Below are positions 12,701-49,404 of a DNA stretch of 64,000 bases, piece after piece. The DNA is taken from NCBI GenBank assembly GCA_019925795.1, contig CM034306.1, forward strand, positions 52,384,758 to 52,448,757, read 5' to 3'. A program made the translations under genes and the position numbers. Every line of letters starts with the position of its first letter. Within the stretch, counting starts at the first letter, position 1. The notes beneath the pieces are model-generated. The model did not search any database, was not told where the DNA came from, and was given only the letters and a program-made list of their open reading frames with translations. This DNA is from Dendrobium chrysotoxum (lineage: Eukaryota > Streptophyta > Magnoliopsida > Asparagales > Orchidaceae).

Positions 12701-15700
12701 GGATTATTGTGGGATGAATTTATAAAGTGATGGGTACATTTTGGATCCAAAACTTTAAAAATTCATAACTCTCCAAATTGGTAGAATTGGACTATCTGAT
12801 TGTTGTGGTGTGCTTGCATATGTTCAGAGTTAGGTGACCAAAGTTTCAGACCCAATTGAATACTAGTGACACCTAGAAAAAATAATTAAGGACAATGTCT
12901 AGTTAACTTAGAAAAATCTTAGAAAATTATACACATACCTAATAGAGGTGAAACTTGAGAAAATTAAACTTAGTGATATTTTACACATTAGGTCCAAATT
13001 TCACTGGATTTGGAGGTCATTAAGTCAGAAAATTAAGCAAGTCAAAATTTAGCCCTTTTAGGGATCAAAAAACTTCAAAAAATTATAATAAATTAAAATT
13101 AAATTCAAAACTTATAAATAATATATAAAACTGACCATAATTTGATTCTATATTTAGGAAAAATAAAATCCCCATCTCTAGATCTTTAATTTAACATTAA
13201 TTTAAGTTTTAGTGAAAATTAATATTTAATTAAATAAATAAATTAAAAATTATTAAAAATTTTAAATAATTCGTAACACCTAAAAACACTCCCATGGGTC
13301 ATCCCTGACCTTTAGGAGTGATTCTATGTATTTTAGAATTAGTTTGGATCAAAACAATCAAAATCTTTTTAATTAAATAATTAAAAAAATTAGTTAATTA
13401 ACCAAGCTTTGAAAATCATAACTAATTCCAGAAAAAATAAAATTGACTAAACTTAGTGTCATTCAATTTCATTTGAGGTCTAGTATTTTCTAAAAATAAT
13501 AAACCAATAGAAATATGTCAAAGTAAAAAAAGTCAACTTTCCGATCAATTATAGTTCAAAATTTCAAAAATTTATAACTTAATGTAGAAAACTTTAAATT
13601 GAGCAAACTCAAATGTATTGTACTCCATGTAAGGTCTAACATTTATTAAAAATATCAAACCATAAAAAATCACTCAAAATCAAAAAGTCAACTTTAAGTC
13701 AAATTTCAACTCAAACTTCTAAAATTCATAACTAATTATAGAAAGTTTCAATTCCAATAAACTTATAATATAATTACTCATCTTAAGGCCTAGTATTTAA
13801 AAAAAATGTTAAAAATCTAAAAATAAACTTTAATAAAAAAGTTAAATTTCAACCTCTTAATTTAATAAATAAAATAATCCAAAAAATTCAAAAATTTCAA
13901 TGATTCGGTTAAACTCCAAAAAATATTAAGGGTTTTTTGAGCTTTCACTATATGGTGGTTGTTAGAATTAGATAATTGCTGTGATTATTAATTTAATTTA
14001 TGTACTTTGTGACATGATTGATTATGCGTTAGATTTATCCTTAGGTTAAGGGCAATTTAAATGTTGACATAATCTTATACAGGTGACCATGCTCATACAG
14101 AGTATTTAAAAGTAAAAAGGGGAAAAATTTATAAATATTAAATTGCTACAAGTACTTGCTACACTAAGTCCCCCTTTTAAAAATTAAAAGAGTATAGTCA
14201 AGTGTGACTGGTTTGAGCACTTTAATTTTATTATATAACTACTTGAGATTATTTAAATGTTAATTGCCTAAGATAACCCTGCAGGTTGTCAGTCTAGATT
14301 TTTTATTTTCATGTAATATAATTTGAATTATATTGAGTTATAATTATTAAAGTGATAATTTGAGATGAGATAGATATCTAATCTGGAATCCAAGGAGAAG
14401 AGAGACATCCCTTAAGGGAGAGTCTCTCTTTATTTGGATATCTAGATTATAATACTTTGAGAATCCAAAGATGAAAGAAAATATCCCATTCAAGGGGAAG
14501 TTTCTTTTTATTTAGATATCCAGACCTGACCGATCCAAAGAGCTTATAGAAAGACGAAGAAATAAGGATCAAGAAGAATCCCATTCTCAAATTCATTTGA
14601 AGCTTAGGAATAGAATCAAAATTATTATAAATAGTACCCAATCACTTTACTTTCTGCAAACCGTAGGTTGTAATATTAAGTGACACTTGCCACATATGCA
14701 TTCAATTTGATAAATTTAATTGATTTATTTAATTTGATTGTGTAGTAGAAATTACATGTCTTTTCTAGTATTCTTGATTGTATGTTGCTTTTAATTTAGC
14801 CTGGAATAATCGGAGGCTCGTAAGGGCATGTTAAAAATCTTTTCTACTTTAATTAAATTTAAAATATTTAAGCTCAGATAGAAACTCTAACGATTTAAAG
14901 AAGTAAGCTCAGGCTCGTCGAGGGTCACATACATCATATTATTACTTCTCTTCCTTGTTAGGCACCTCTACATTTGCAAATTTTGGCAGGCCACCTAACC
15001 TATTAAGGTGCAGTCCTATCAAGGAGAAGTTGTGCAATCTCTAGAAAAATATTTATTTTTATACCTTTTTAAAATTGCTTCATATTTGATTTAAGCATTC
15101 ATCGAGTCAACTAGCATGTATTGCATTAGATACAAATCTAAAAGTATCTAAAAATTTATTTCTTTACTTTAGTTTCATATTACCCAATATCAGTCAAGGG
15201 GCCAATTAGGATCTGCTCTAGATGTCGGCTTTATTTCCTCAAACTTAACTAAACAACGCCCCTATCACTCCTGCATAAAAGACCGAACTCATGATTTTAA
15301 AGCGATTAGGTGGTTAGCTGGCTCCCCAATCCAAGCCGGGGTAAGTCCAGGTTCGCACTATATTAGTTAGGTTCGGGCTACTAATTTTCAGTACCCAATT
15401 TAGATTTACGTTATGAGGCAGGTTCAGACTATAAGACCTTAACCTTCTGGGAATATAATCCCAACATTCTAATAAAATTGATAATTCAAACTTAAATATC
15501 TTTCAATCCAAATTTAATCCTAACACTTAGGCTGGGGTGCTTCTGAAATATTTCAGAATCACAAAGCACCTCCTACCTTTTCTCCTTTGACCTCTAGAAA
15601 TAAGTGTTCAAATTTGATCCAATCTTTGTTGAATTTGCAACCTCACTTTCTTCAACATCAATTCTTGAAATCTCAAAATAAAATTTCTATCATTATTTTA

Positions 15701-16223
15701 ATTGAGAGCATTCGTAAGAAACTTCGATTTCCTACAATGTAATTAACTACGAGGGCTTGCACTCATAAGTGACTTAGAAACCCAGATCAATTTTCAAAAT
15801 TAATCTTTTTAAAAAATTAATTAATTATCTTTGAAAAAATCAAATTTAACGATCATAATTGCCATATTTAACTAACTGATAGTGAACGATATTTTCTTTC
15901 TCCAAAAAGATATATTGTTTTATTATCATAATTTAAATTATGAAATTAATGATCTCTTATCCGAATTATTATAATTAAACACTTGATCGAACATCATTTT
16001 GATCCTTCATAATCATATGTTATCTTTCCTAAGTATGGCTATGATAATCAAGATAAATTCAAAGTTTTGTAATTTGAACTCATTAGGGAATGATATGTTC
16101 CTCTCTCGCGGTGATATATCATTTATAATGTGTTCGATTTTAAAACTAAAATTCTAGAAATTAAATTCTCTCAAAGATAAATTAATCTTTTTTTAACTCA
16201 AATAAACTTTTTTCAATCTAACA
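9777..16223. mobile_element. 6.4 kb TG...CA insertion inside the gypsy element (solo-LTR-like or non-autonomous LTR element)
   Basis: Starts TGTTGGCATC and ends TTCAATCTAACA, flanked by a perfect ATGAC duplication. Removing it with one ATGAC copy joins the RNase H-integrase linker into one open frame on the minus strand (SIQGPWV, then IQVIDEPREASWIDP), which proves the borders. I find no coding domain and no second copy of either terminus inside, so it looks like an unusually long solo LTR or a large coding-less LTR element, perhaps with its own nested pieces. Contents: a 17-18 bp array (9815-10010); repeated phrases with GGTTGACC / CCCCTGGGTCAACC from 10500 to 11250; very AT-rich DNA from 12700 to 13950; and GC-rich patches at 12220-12440. 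Orientation is unknown. Confidence 0.8.
9815..10010. repeat. Tandem array, 17-18 bp unit
   Basis: About eleven units of the form AGGATTTATCCAGACCCT, with alternating GAT(T/C)TA and CCAGA(C/T)CCT variants. It sits just inside the left end of the inserted element. Confidence 0.85.
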
Positions 16224-16228
16224 ATGAC
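16224..16228. repeat. Target site duplication, right copy (ATGAC)
   Basis: Second copy of ATGAC, directly after the CTAACA end of the inserted element; matches 9772-9776. Confidence 0.85.
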
Positions 16229-16830
16229 CCATGGACCTTGGATGCTGAGGAAGTGTATCTCCTTGATTCTCTTAAAGAGGTCCCTAGTTATCGATGTGGT
16301 GAGCTTAGGGAGGGCATATACTCGTGTATTCTACTCCCGAAGGATATGAATGATTTGATGCATTCCTATATGGGCCAAAAGTGACTTCACTATCTTGTAA
16401 TTTTAGGCCAACTATGGGTTATGAGCATCAAACTCTCCCTCCACCTGGGAGGCAACCAATTACAAATCAGTGTGAATTACCAAGTTCTGTACTTCATAAT
16501 TAATGGCCAGCTTAAACCCGATAATAAGGCCTTTTACTCGACAGCATTCTTTGTTGTAGGGAACTTCAGTCGATGCCGGTATTCAAGAGTAGTTTGCTAT
16601 GGGAAGATCAATAAAATTTCAGCACCAGCATTAAAACTCCTAGAAGCTCCATCAATATATAATGTCCAGCATGGGAAAGAAGGAGAAGTAGCTAATGATT
16701 TGTCAGAGAAGGGAATGATACACTCGACCATGAAGTTTGCAAGTGCTTGAGATTTGATGTCAAGCCTGGTTAAGTAATGGATGTCAAACTCTCCTAGTTC
16801 CAATGACCACTTGATTAATCTACCTAACAC
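16229..16830 (-). pseudogene. Gypsy RNase H domain, decayed
   Basis: RNase H removes the RNA strand of the RNA:DNA hybrid during reverse transcription. The minus strand encodes RLIKWSLELGEFDIHYLTR, then QALANFMVE, then the domain start WTLYIDGASRSFNAGAEILL (first catalytic Asp within YIDG). Further on, in other frames, come NAVEYKALLSGL (catalytic Glu region) and HTDLQLVASQVEGEF (Asp region). At least two frameshifts and several stops are present. The left end is the junction with the inserted element. Confidence 0.85.
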
Positions 16831-17099
16831 TTCTAGCTTTTGAAGGATATTTTAAATGGGAGATTTGTATAGACTCCAATTATATGAGCTTAAAAGTAAG
16901 GGTGTAACTTCCGGGCTGAGTAGACTAATACTAATGCTATTTTATCTGTTAATAGATAGCGCCCCTCTATTTCAGATAAGATTTTACTAACATAATAGAT
17001 AGGATGTTGTACATTATTCTCTTATCGGACCAAGACAAAGTTGATAGGTAGAAACGACCAGATACATGTACAACTCTTCTCTATATATTAGTTTTAAAA

Positions 17100-17990
17100 A
17101 TAATGGCGGCAATGCTAAATACTATCGTAGCTGTTCGAAGGCTTTATGGCATTCATCAATCCATTAGAATTCTAAGCTACGAGCAACTCTAAGTATCTTG
17201 AAGAATGCAGATATTTATCCCCTAAGCGGGCCAGAAAATGAAACCGTGCTGCAATCCTTCCATTCAGTCTCTGGACTTCCTTGATATTCAGTGGGGGCAC
17301 CCTATCCCTTAGTACCTTAATTTTCTCTAGATTGGCCTTAATCCCTTGGTGGGTCACCATGAACCCCAAGAACTTTCCTAAAACTATTCCAAAAGTACAC
17401 TTGATAAGGTTAAGTCATATGTTGTAGCATCGTAATAGGTAAAAATATTATTCTAAGTTAGAGATATGTTAAGATTTTTCAAAGCTTTTTACTAAAATAT
17501 CATTGACATAAACTTTCATAGTGCGCCTAATAAGATCTTTGAAAATCTTATTTATGAGGCATTGATATGTGGCTCTAACAATCTTGAGCCCAAACAATAT
17601 GACTAGATAACAGTATAATCATTTATCTCTTCGAAAAGCTATTGCCTCCTCATCTGTAGAATCTATTTTTATTTGATTATAACTAGAGTAGGTATCCTTG
17701 AAGCTCAACATTTGATGTTCGGATGTGGTATCGATCAATTGGTCAATACAAGGAAGCAAAAAACTATCCTTTGAGTAGGCTTTATTTATATTCGTGTAGT
17801 CAACACAGATTCTCCAAGCTCTGTTAGCTTTTCATATAATAACGACATTCGTCAGCCATGCGGGATAATGCACTTCCCGTATAAACTCAGCCTTCAAGAG
17901 TTTATCAACCTCCTACTCAATTGCTTGTTAGCGATCTGGTATAAAATTTTATTTCTTTTGGATAACTGGCTTAGATGTTGGGTTTACTTT
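17100..17990 (-). pseudogene. Gypsy reverse transcriptase, decayed
   Basis: Copies element RNA into DNA. The minus strand shows KLLKAEFIREVHYPAWLTNV, then RAWRICVDYTNINKAYSKDS, then FLLPCIDQLIDTTSEHQMLS. The catalytic box reads KVYVNDILVK at about 17490-17516, where YVDD is expected, so one of the two catalytic aspartates is Asn. It continues with GFMVTHQGIKANLEKIKVL and VQRLNGRIAARFHFLAR. Stops and frameshifts lie between the blocks. Confidence 0.88.
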
Positions 17991-18119
17991 GAGGGAGTGC
18001 ATGATTACTTTAGGATCGATTCCAAACATGTCGGTTGAACTCCATACAAAAATATCTTAGTTTATATGCAAAAATCCATGTACTTTTTCTTCTCTTCATC
18101 CAAGAGCAACAATCCAATC

Positions 18120-18640
18120 TTCACCATTCTCAAAGGGTGCTCATCTGACAGAGAGATATAAGCGAGGTCTTCTATAGGGGAAGCCCTCTAAGAAATGTCC
18201 TTATTCCGGAGATCGAAGTCCTCGATGTTTAGGGTAATTGATGGGCATGATTGAGCTTGCCTAAGATAGTAGGATTGTGCTACTTGTTGATCTCCGCATA
18301 CTATATCGACCCTTATTGGGGTAAGAAACTTTAATTTGAGATGAGGGATGGAGGTGATAATCCTAAAGATCAATTGAAGTGACCTTCCAAAGATAACATT
18401 ATAGGCCGATTCTGAATTTATTATAATGAACTGAATGGAGTGAGTTGCTAGTCGGGGAAATTCTCTAAGTATAACTAGGAGGCTGATAGTTCCTTCCACC
18501 TGTATAGATTGATTATTAAGCCCATATAGTGGACCTGCTGCGAGCTGGAGTTTCTCTCAAGCTAGGCCCATATTAAGAAAAGTGAAGTAAAATAGGATAT
18601 CCATAGAGCTCCCATTATTGACCAAGATTCTTTTGATGTT
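18120..18640 (-). pseudogene. Gypsy protease region, decayed
   Basis: The open piece at 18188-18499 on the minus strand contains EFPRLATHSIQFIIINSESA, AYNVIFGRSLQLIF and HLKLKFLTPIRVDIVCGDQQ. These match the C-terminal half of plant gypsy proteases (usual forms AYNAILGR and TPHLKMKFPT). The protease lies between gag and RT as expected. The active-site side, toward 18640, is broken. Confidence 0.8.
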
Positions 18641-18849
18641 TGTAACACAGGTCGTCAATTCCAGCATTAATCATGAGTGGGTCTTTACTCCCTCTAACTC
18701 ACAGTCGTCAAAAGTAATGGAGCGATTGGTGCGAGACTTCTTTGGTGTTGGCTCCTTACTTGCTATAATTAAGACTTGATTGGGTAATGATGGGCCCTGG
18801 TAATGGTTTCAATCTCACTAACCATTTGATGATTATTCTGCGTTATCTT

Positions 18850-20134
18850 TGTTGTTGTTGATTTTACCCCTTAGTGGGACTAGTTTTATCTTGAACAGGT
18901 GGATTTTGAATGAATTGTAGGAGATATCCTTGTCAGATCAGTCTCTTAATTTCATCCTTAAGCTATCTACATGCTTTGGTGGTGTGTCTATGGCTAAGGT
19001 GAAGTGGCAGTATTGCTCATAATTTCCCATGTTTGGCTTCAAAAGATTTAGCATCTTCACATTTTCTTGATATCAGATGGCCATCAATACATTTTTCTGA
19101 GATACGTTAAGTGGTGTATACTTCTTTTCTTGTCTAGGCTCACGTTGTGGCTACGAGGGTCAAGGGGGCAAGTTATAATTTTCTTGCTTCTTTTGTTAAG
19201 AGGATGCATTAGCCATCCCTAGTGCACTTTTGCACTTTCCATTTGTTTGCTCAAATGCTTTTTATGAGCATTGATAGCTTTATCTATAAAGATTTGTGCC
19301 TTTACATAATGGATCAAGTTAACATATGAATGAACCGTATCTCGCATGAGTGCTGAGTAGAAGAGGTTAGGATGAAGCCCTCCAGGAAAAATTCATTTAA
19401 TCAATTCAGGATCCGCCCCTGAAATTTATTGAGGCTCAGTAAAAAATCTTTGAAAGTATTCTTTGAGGGATTCACTTTCACTTTGGCAAATTCCTGCGAG
19501 GTGGAAAGAATTCGAATAATTTTTCAATTGATAATAAATTATTCGACAAATACTTTGGCCAATTTAACGAATATGGGAATGGTTCCGGATGGAAGCAAAT
19601 AGAACCATGTTCGAGCTTGCCCTTTGAGGGTAGCAAGAAAAGCTTGGCAGAGGAGCACATTTGAGGCTCGTTGGATATACATAATGGTTCTGTAGTGATC
19701 GATATGCTCATAGGGTTGAATGTCTCATCATAAGAATTAATGCTCGATAATTTGAAGCTTGCCAGAATGGGATGTTGAAGGATGGCTTCAGTTAGAGGTG
19801 ATGGCTTCTCGAAATCCCATTGATGAATAGGTTGCCTTCTACCTCTCATGGAAAACTCTTCTTGGACCAATCATCATAATTCATAATGTAAGGAGTTGCG
19901 TGGGAGTTTAACAATAAGAGGTCGGGCAAAGTTCTCGTGGAGGAATGTAGATTGGCCGACCTGTGTGAGAAGGATGGTAGAGCTCACAGTATCAACAAGG
20001 TTGATATCTTCATGTGATCTGGGGTGACTCCTTGATTGAGGAAGAAGAATCTCTGCATGAAAATGTTTAGCTTGAACATCCTCGGCCAGTGGTGAATTTT
20101 GAGGGAGAAGAATCTCTTCTTGTTGTGTTAACAT
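18850..20134 (-). pseudogene. Gypsy gag, decayed
   Basis: Gag forms the retrotransposon particle. Two open pieces, 19874-20134 (MLTQQEEILLPQNSPLAEDV) and 19478-19870 (SPLTEAILQHPILASFKLSS, SINSYDETFNPMS), match the start of plant gypsy gag, where PxTxxIL...FKMPxLxxYDGTTDP is usual. Near 18940-19020 a decayed match to HGHTTEDCRQLKDEIERLI and QGYLLQFI marks the C-terminal end. Multiple stops separate the pieces. Confidence 0.8.
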
Positions 20135-20391
20135 TGGTTGTTGGGTCTCTCATAAAGTTGAAAGATATCATTCTGAGATTCCTTCATTTTTTTGATGCGA
20201 TCTTCCAGGGATAGTCCTAATGTTCCTTCTCTAATAGAGTTTCACCCACCGGGGTAAAGAGAGATAGATGTCTGACGTCCCTGATTCATAAACGGACTCC
20301 TGGATTAGTGTGTGTTGAGCGGGAGGGTCAAAGGTTATGATTGCTACGCCTGTTGGCCATTGAAGTAGTGCTTGGGATAATGGGATTGATT

Positions 20392-20409
20392 TCCCCACAG
20401 ATGGTGCCA
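20392..20409 (-). promoter_or_regulatory. Primer binding site-like sequence of the gypsy element
   Basis: The minus strand reads TGGCACCATCTGTGGGGA directly inside the 5' LTR. Plant Tat-type elements have a TGGCGCC-type site at this place. The match to a tRNA-Asp 3' end is only partial, so the primer is uncertain, but the position fixes the inner edge of the LTR near 20410. Confidence 0.6.
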
Positions 20410-21850
20410 AACTATTAGGAGCTAGAATATACGCGACAGTAAAGTAAGGAAATTTCTCGTCTTAGCGTTGCACGAATATCTAACGCACAAACAGATAAGA
20501 TAAAGCACCAAGATTTTTAACGTTGAAAATCTTGAAAAAGGGAAAAATAATGGGGTCACGCTCAATTGAAATGATTCAACTAAATTTGAGTGAATTACAA
20601 TACAAGACTCGTCCTTCAAATAGGAGACAATGAAATTATAATGGTTTAAAGAGTTGGGCTAAAGTTCGATATCGTTTGATGATCTGGAAGAAGTTCAGCG
20701 ACACTCGATGGTTAGGAGAAAGTTTAACGACGTTCAATGGTCGGGAAGAAGTCCATCAACGGTCAGCGACAGGCAGAAGTCTGGTGTCGTTTAGTGGCTG
20801 GGCAGAAGTCTCGCGGTGGTTCGACGACGGCTGGTGGCCGGACAAAAGTCAAATAGTGGTTTAATGAAGGATGGTGACCTGGCAGAAGTCCGACGGTGGT
20901 CCGGCGACGGTTAGTGGCCGGGTAGAAGTTCGGCAGTGGTCCGACGATGGCTGGTGGCCAAGTAGAAGTGCAACGGTGGTCCGATGATGGTTGGTGGTCG
21001 GGTAAAAGTTCGGTGGTGGTCCAACAACGGCTGGTGGCTGGGTAAAAGTCCGACGGTGCTCCGACGACTGCTTGTGGCCGGGCAGAATTTCGTCGGTGGT
21101 CCAATAACGGCTGGTGGCCGGGCAGAGGTCCCGTAGTGGTCTAACGACAGCTGGTGGCTGGGCAGAAGTTTGGCGACAGTAGGTGGTCGGGTAGAAGTCC
21201 GACAACGGCTGGTGGTCGGGCAGAAATTTGGTGATTGTTGGTGGCCCAACGGTGGTCGAGAAGGAGCTTAGTGGCAAGAGAGATATCAGATTTTTTTTCT
21301 TCTTCCTTTTCTTTCTCTTTCTTCCTCTCTATTCTTGTAAAGAATGTGGGGTCTATTTATAGTTTTTTAAGAGTGGCATGGTTAATAAATATTAAGAAGA
21401 TCAAGGGTAGGTTATGAGTGTTTCAGATGAACAACCAATATCGATTCCCTTGATTATGAACCATTTATCCTCATTGGAGTGTCTTAATGATATCATAATT
21501 CAGCCATCTTGGGCTCGTTGGATTGTCAAGTCAATCCGCTCGATTCGACTATAAACATGTCACATTTGAAAATCATTTGATCATCCAACTTATGCTTTGA
21601 AGCTTCCAAATGCGCTTCGGACCCTCGATTTGGATCCATTTGGGCTTAGATTGGATCAAATTTGGTGTCATTAGGTTTGTCTTTTTGAGATGTTCAGTTT
21701 GACTATAAGTTCGTTGAAATCAGAGTTTGGATGGTCTCGGGATTAATTTTGAAAGTTTCTGATTCAACTTTGCCTCGAGATTCCTGCCCGATCAGGATAA
21801 TCTTTTGACGATTTATCAACTATATAGCACTAACGCATTCCTCGATTATG
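20410..21850 (-). repeat. 5' LTR of the gypsy element (approximate)
   Basis: Starts next to the primer site and includes the 40-bp minisatellite, a TATTTATAG-type AT box region (about 21350) and an outer part. A stretch around 21640-21770 (GGGCTYA.ATT..GATCAAAT...GTTGAAATC.GA..) recurs at about 50225-50360 in the related relic. The outer end is set only by loss of similarity; no clean TG was identified. Confidence 0.6.
20752..21245. repeat. 40-bp minisatellite in the LTR
   Basis: Units of the type TGGTGGCCGGGCAGAAGTCC plus about 20 more bases (CG.CGGTGGTCCGACGACGGC) repeat at exactly 40 bp, with starts at 20832, 20872, 20912, 20952, 20992, 21032, 21072, 21112 and 21152, then shorter units to 21245. 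Because 40 is not a multiple of 3 and the unit has no minus-strand stop, all three minus frames stay open over 110-140 codons, giving His/Pro/Thr-rich periodic peptides (GHQPSSDH-like). These are best seen as by-products of the repeat, not genes. Confidence 0.93.
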
Positions 21851-22964
21851 GAGAAGGGTATCATTTATATCTTACAAAAAATACTAATGCAATCTTTTTT
21901 CTTTCTCGCTTTTTTGAAGGGTGGCATCCTTTGGTGTTATTAACTTAACTCTCTCTTTTATTTTGTATGTGAGAACGGTGTAGAAGAAGAGAAGCAAGGA
22001 GAGAGCGAGAGAGAAGAGATATTTGTACTTTTTAATGATTGACGATCAATCCTTTAATTAAGGATAATATAATTTAGTTGGTGAAGGCCAAGTAGGCTAA
22101 ATTTTAGACGATCATCAAGCTTAAATCCTCTAGCTTCTAGAGGAGGCTAGATAATATGGAGCATTATCAGAACATGATGGAGTTCTCCCAACACCAAATT
22201 ATAAGTAAGTTAAGGTTAATCAATTTGATGACACCTATACAATACCTCTCACCATCATGTTGAAGTACTTCCAACACAGAAGCCCAAAGAGCATATGTAT
22301 GCCAAAGGCATTATACAAAGCTGATTCAGAAATCCAAAGAGCACATATGTATACCAAAATCCATATCACAAAGGGATCAAGGTCACTATATTCTAATTGT
22401 GGGACAATACCTTTTGCAAACTCAAATATTTAACAATGATATGCTAGATTTAAGACCCGAAGATTTAATAAATCTCAAAAACATACAAAAGGCTTAGTTT
22501 TATATGGTTGAAGTTCTCAATAATATGAATTATTCTTATATGAAGATTAAGAGTTCATTAATTATCATTATTACTTCTAACACTTTGATTGTAAATATTA
22601 ATCTAGCTTATATATTAATCGAAGAAATATATATTCAAGCGCTAAACAAACAAGAAGTTATATTTCAAAGCCACATGCAAAACTACTAGATTTATTAAGA
22701 TAACTCTTTAGCACCACCAACAAAGATTTCTTGAAGCATTTATAACCTTCAAATATTTTAAACTCCTACCTCAGCTTCTAATGGGCAGTTTCCTCCCTGT
22801 TAAAATTTGTTATAATTTTAAATATGTAACTTTAGCCTCGATTGTAATACATCTTAAATGATTTCAATGGCACCTACAACAACATTAATATTTGTCATCA
22901 CTTATATTGGCCCTCGACATTGGTAGCAATTTTAAATTCAAGTTCCATCTTAAGCGGTATTTGC

Positions 22965-23030
22965 AGCTTCTTAAAACAGCTTTTTAGTAAATTTTTTTTA
23001 ATATTTTACTAGAAAGCTGCTTTAAGAAGC
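22965..23030. repeat. Short inverted repeat (fold-back element core)
   Basis: GCTTCTTAAAACAGCTTTTT at the left is matched by a reverse complement at 23004-23030 (AGAAAGCTGCTTTAAGAAGC), about 23 of 26 bases paired, with a ~13 bp AT loop. It is flanked on the right by GCCGTCCCAAACG, as in small plant MITEs. Confidence 0.7.
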
Positions 23031-23119
23031 AGCAAGAAAGCCGTCCCAAACGAAACCATAGTTTGGGGTAGTTCGCTTTATTGATATTCCTTTGTTTCTA
23101 TGCCATGGATGATCACTCA

Positions 23120-23400
23120 TGGTTGAAACTAAATTTTGAGACAATTAATTCCTTTTGGAGGAAAAGAGCAGAGTTCATTCATAAGAATTGAGAACCTCTC
23201 TAGCCTTAGAACTAATTTTCCCAAATGGAGACAATTAACACAATTTTAGAGAAGATTAGGGCTCCACCGCATTGATTAAGAATCTCTCTCACCATAGAAC
23301 TAATCTGTCAAAATAGAGAAAATTAACTCACTTTAAGAAAAAAGATCAAAGTTCTGTAGGGATTAAGAACCTCCCTCACTTTAAAACTAATATGCACAAA
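23120..23400. repeat. Degenerate tandem repeat, ~88 bp unit
   Basis: Three successive copies of a phrase GATTAAGAACCTCTCTCACC..TAGAACTAAT..CAAA..GAGA.AATTAAC, beginning near 23187, 23275 and 23362. They differ by many substitutions. Confidence 0.7.
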
Positions 23401-24217
23401 CAAAGATAGCTAACCATGTGGGTCTATTTTTAATATTATGAACTTAATTTTGATACTTTTAGAGTCTATCAGGGCCTCTACATTAAATTTTGAGTAAATA
23501 TGACCACCTATTTAGAGCCAAATTGCCTAAAATTTGTTGCCCTATTTGACACATCAATTTAAAGAAAGGACGAAATCATAATTTAGAAGAGTTTACTTAA
23601 TTCACGAGATAATGAGTGGTCGATTATTCTAACTATTTTGAAATTCTTATTTTACACGTAATATTTTTTTCAAAGATTCAATATGTTTTCGGACAACCAC
23701 TATTTTGATGTCTAAAAATAATGACAAATGATATTCTAACTTACTGAAAGCGAGTGTGAGAGATTACTCTGTTCTATTCTGGCTCTACTTGCTATATACA
23801 TGTGTGGGAGATTAAAAATAGTCATAAGTGAAAGTAGAGTTATGAGCAAATATCGGAATATTTATATTATATTCATACATTATATATTCTGATAACTTAA
23901 TAAATTGATCGAATTTTATTTGAATCTAATTCTAACTCTTATTTGAATTAATGTTTATCACAGTGAAATTCAAATATGCATTCCTGGACAAAAATAGGTA
24001 TATTTTGGTCTGAAAAAAACTTTTAGATGTTTTATATAAAAAATAAATAATAAAAATATTTATACATTTTTAAATATAATGAGACAAAAAATAAAATTTC
24101 CCATCTAATACTGCCTATTTTGTAATATTCTGCGACAGAAATTCCCAACAACTTTCTTCCAAACCGCCATAGTTAGACGATAGATCAACATCCGGTGGGG
24201 ACGCCGTTGGAAAGCAA

Positions 24218-24224
24218 TATAAAA
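24218..24224 (+). promoter_or_regulatory. TATA box of the LACS gene
   Basis: TATAAAA in the context AGCAATATAAAAGGCGGCC, 129 bp before the start codon. Transcription would be expected about 25-35 bp downstream, giving a leader of roughly 100 nt. Confidence 0.7.
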
Positions 24225-24352
24225 GGCGGCCGGAAATCCTAACCACCTTCACCTTCCTCCCACCAATGAAAGACTGATGAAAGGATCGCTTTCCTTCCCC
24301 GCATTAAATAACAGAGACAGTGATCTCGCTGCAGCGGTAGAGAGCATCGGAG

Positions 24353-49404
<25,052 letters not shown>

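Larger units (their letters stand above)
5736..21850 (-). mobile_element. Gypsy LTR retrotransposon (Tat-like), minus strand, interrupted
   Basis: Reading right to left: 5' LTR (about 21850-20410), PBS-like site, gag, protease, RT, RNase H, then a 6.4 kb insertion (9777-16223), integrase, an ORF on the opposite strand (6127-7655), and a truncated 3' LTR (5736-5905). Without the insertion it spans about 9.7 kb, a normal size. The antisense ORF between integrase and the 3' LTR is a known feature of the plant Tat group (for example Grande and Retand), which suggests that lineage. Every gene carries stops and frameshifts, and the RT active site reads YVND, not YVDD. The outer limits are approximate because the LTRs are eroded and no target duplication was found. 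Confidence 0.85.
21851..24217. other. Intergenic region upstream of LACS
   Basis: No gene is recognised over 2.4 kb. It holds a small inverted repeat (22965-23030) and a degenerate three-unit tandem array (23120-23400), described separately. The last ~200 bp before the TATA box should contain the LACS promoter. Confidence 0.6.

Noticed and set aside
15296..15362. Possible tRNA (GGTGGTTAGCTGG...GGTTCGCACTA)
   Set aside because: The B-box lacks the usual following CC, no acceptor stem pairs, and it lies inside the inserted repeat element.
16421..16750. 109-codon + strand ORF
   Set aside because: It mirrors the minus-strand RNase H domain and has no recognisable motif of its own.
20763..21277. 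Three overlapping minus-strand ORFs of 112-138 codons rich in His, Pro and Thr
   Set aside because: All are frame variants of the 40-bp minisatellite, with no domain and no start or splice support.
5736..21850. Idea that the gypsy element is intact and active
   Set aside because: Every gene has stops or frameshifts, the RT box is YVND, one LTR is truncated and a 6.4 kb element splits pol.
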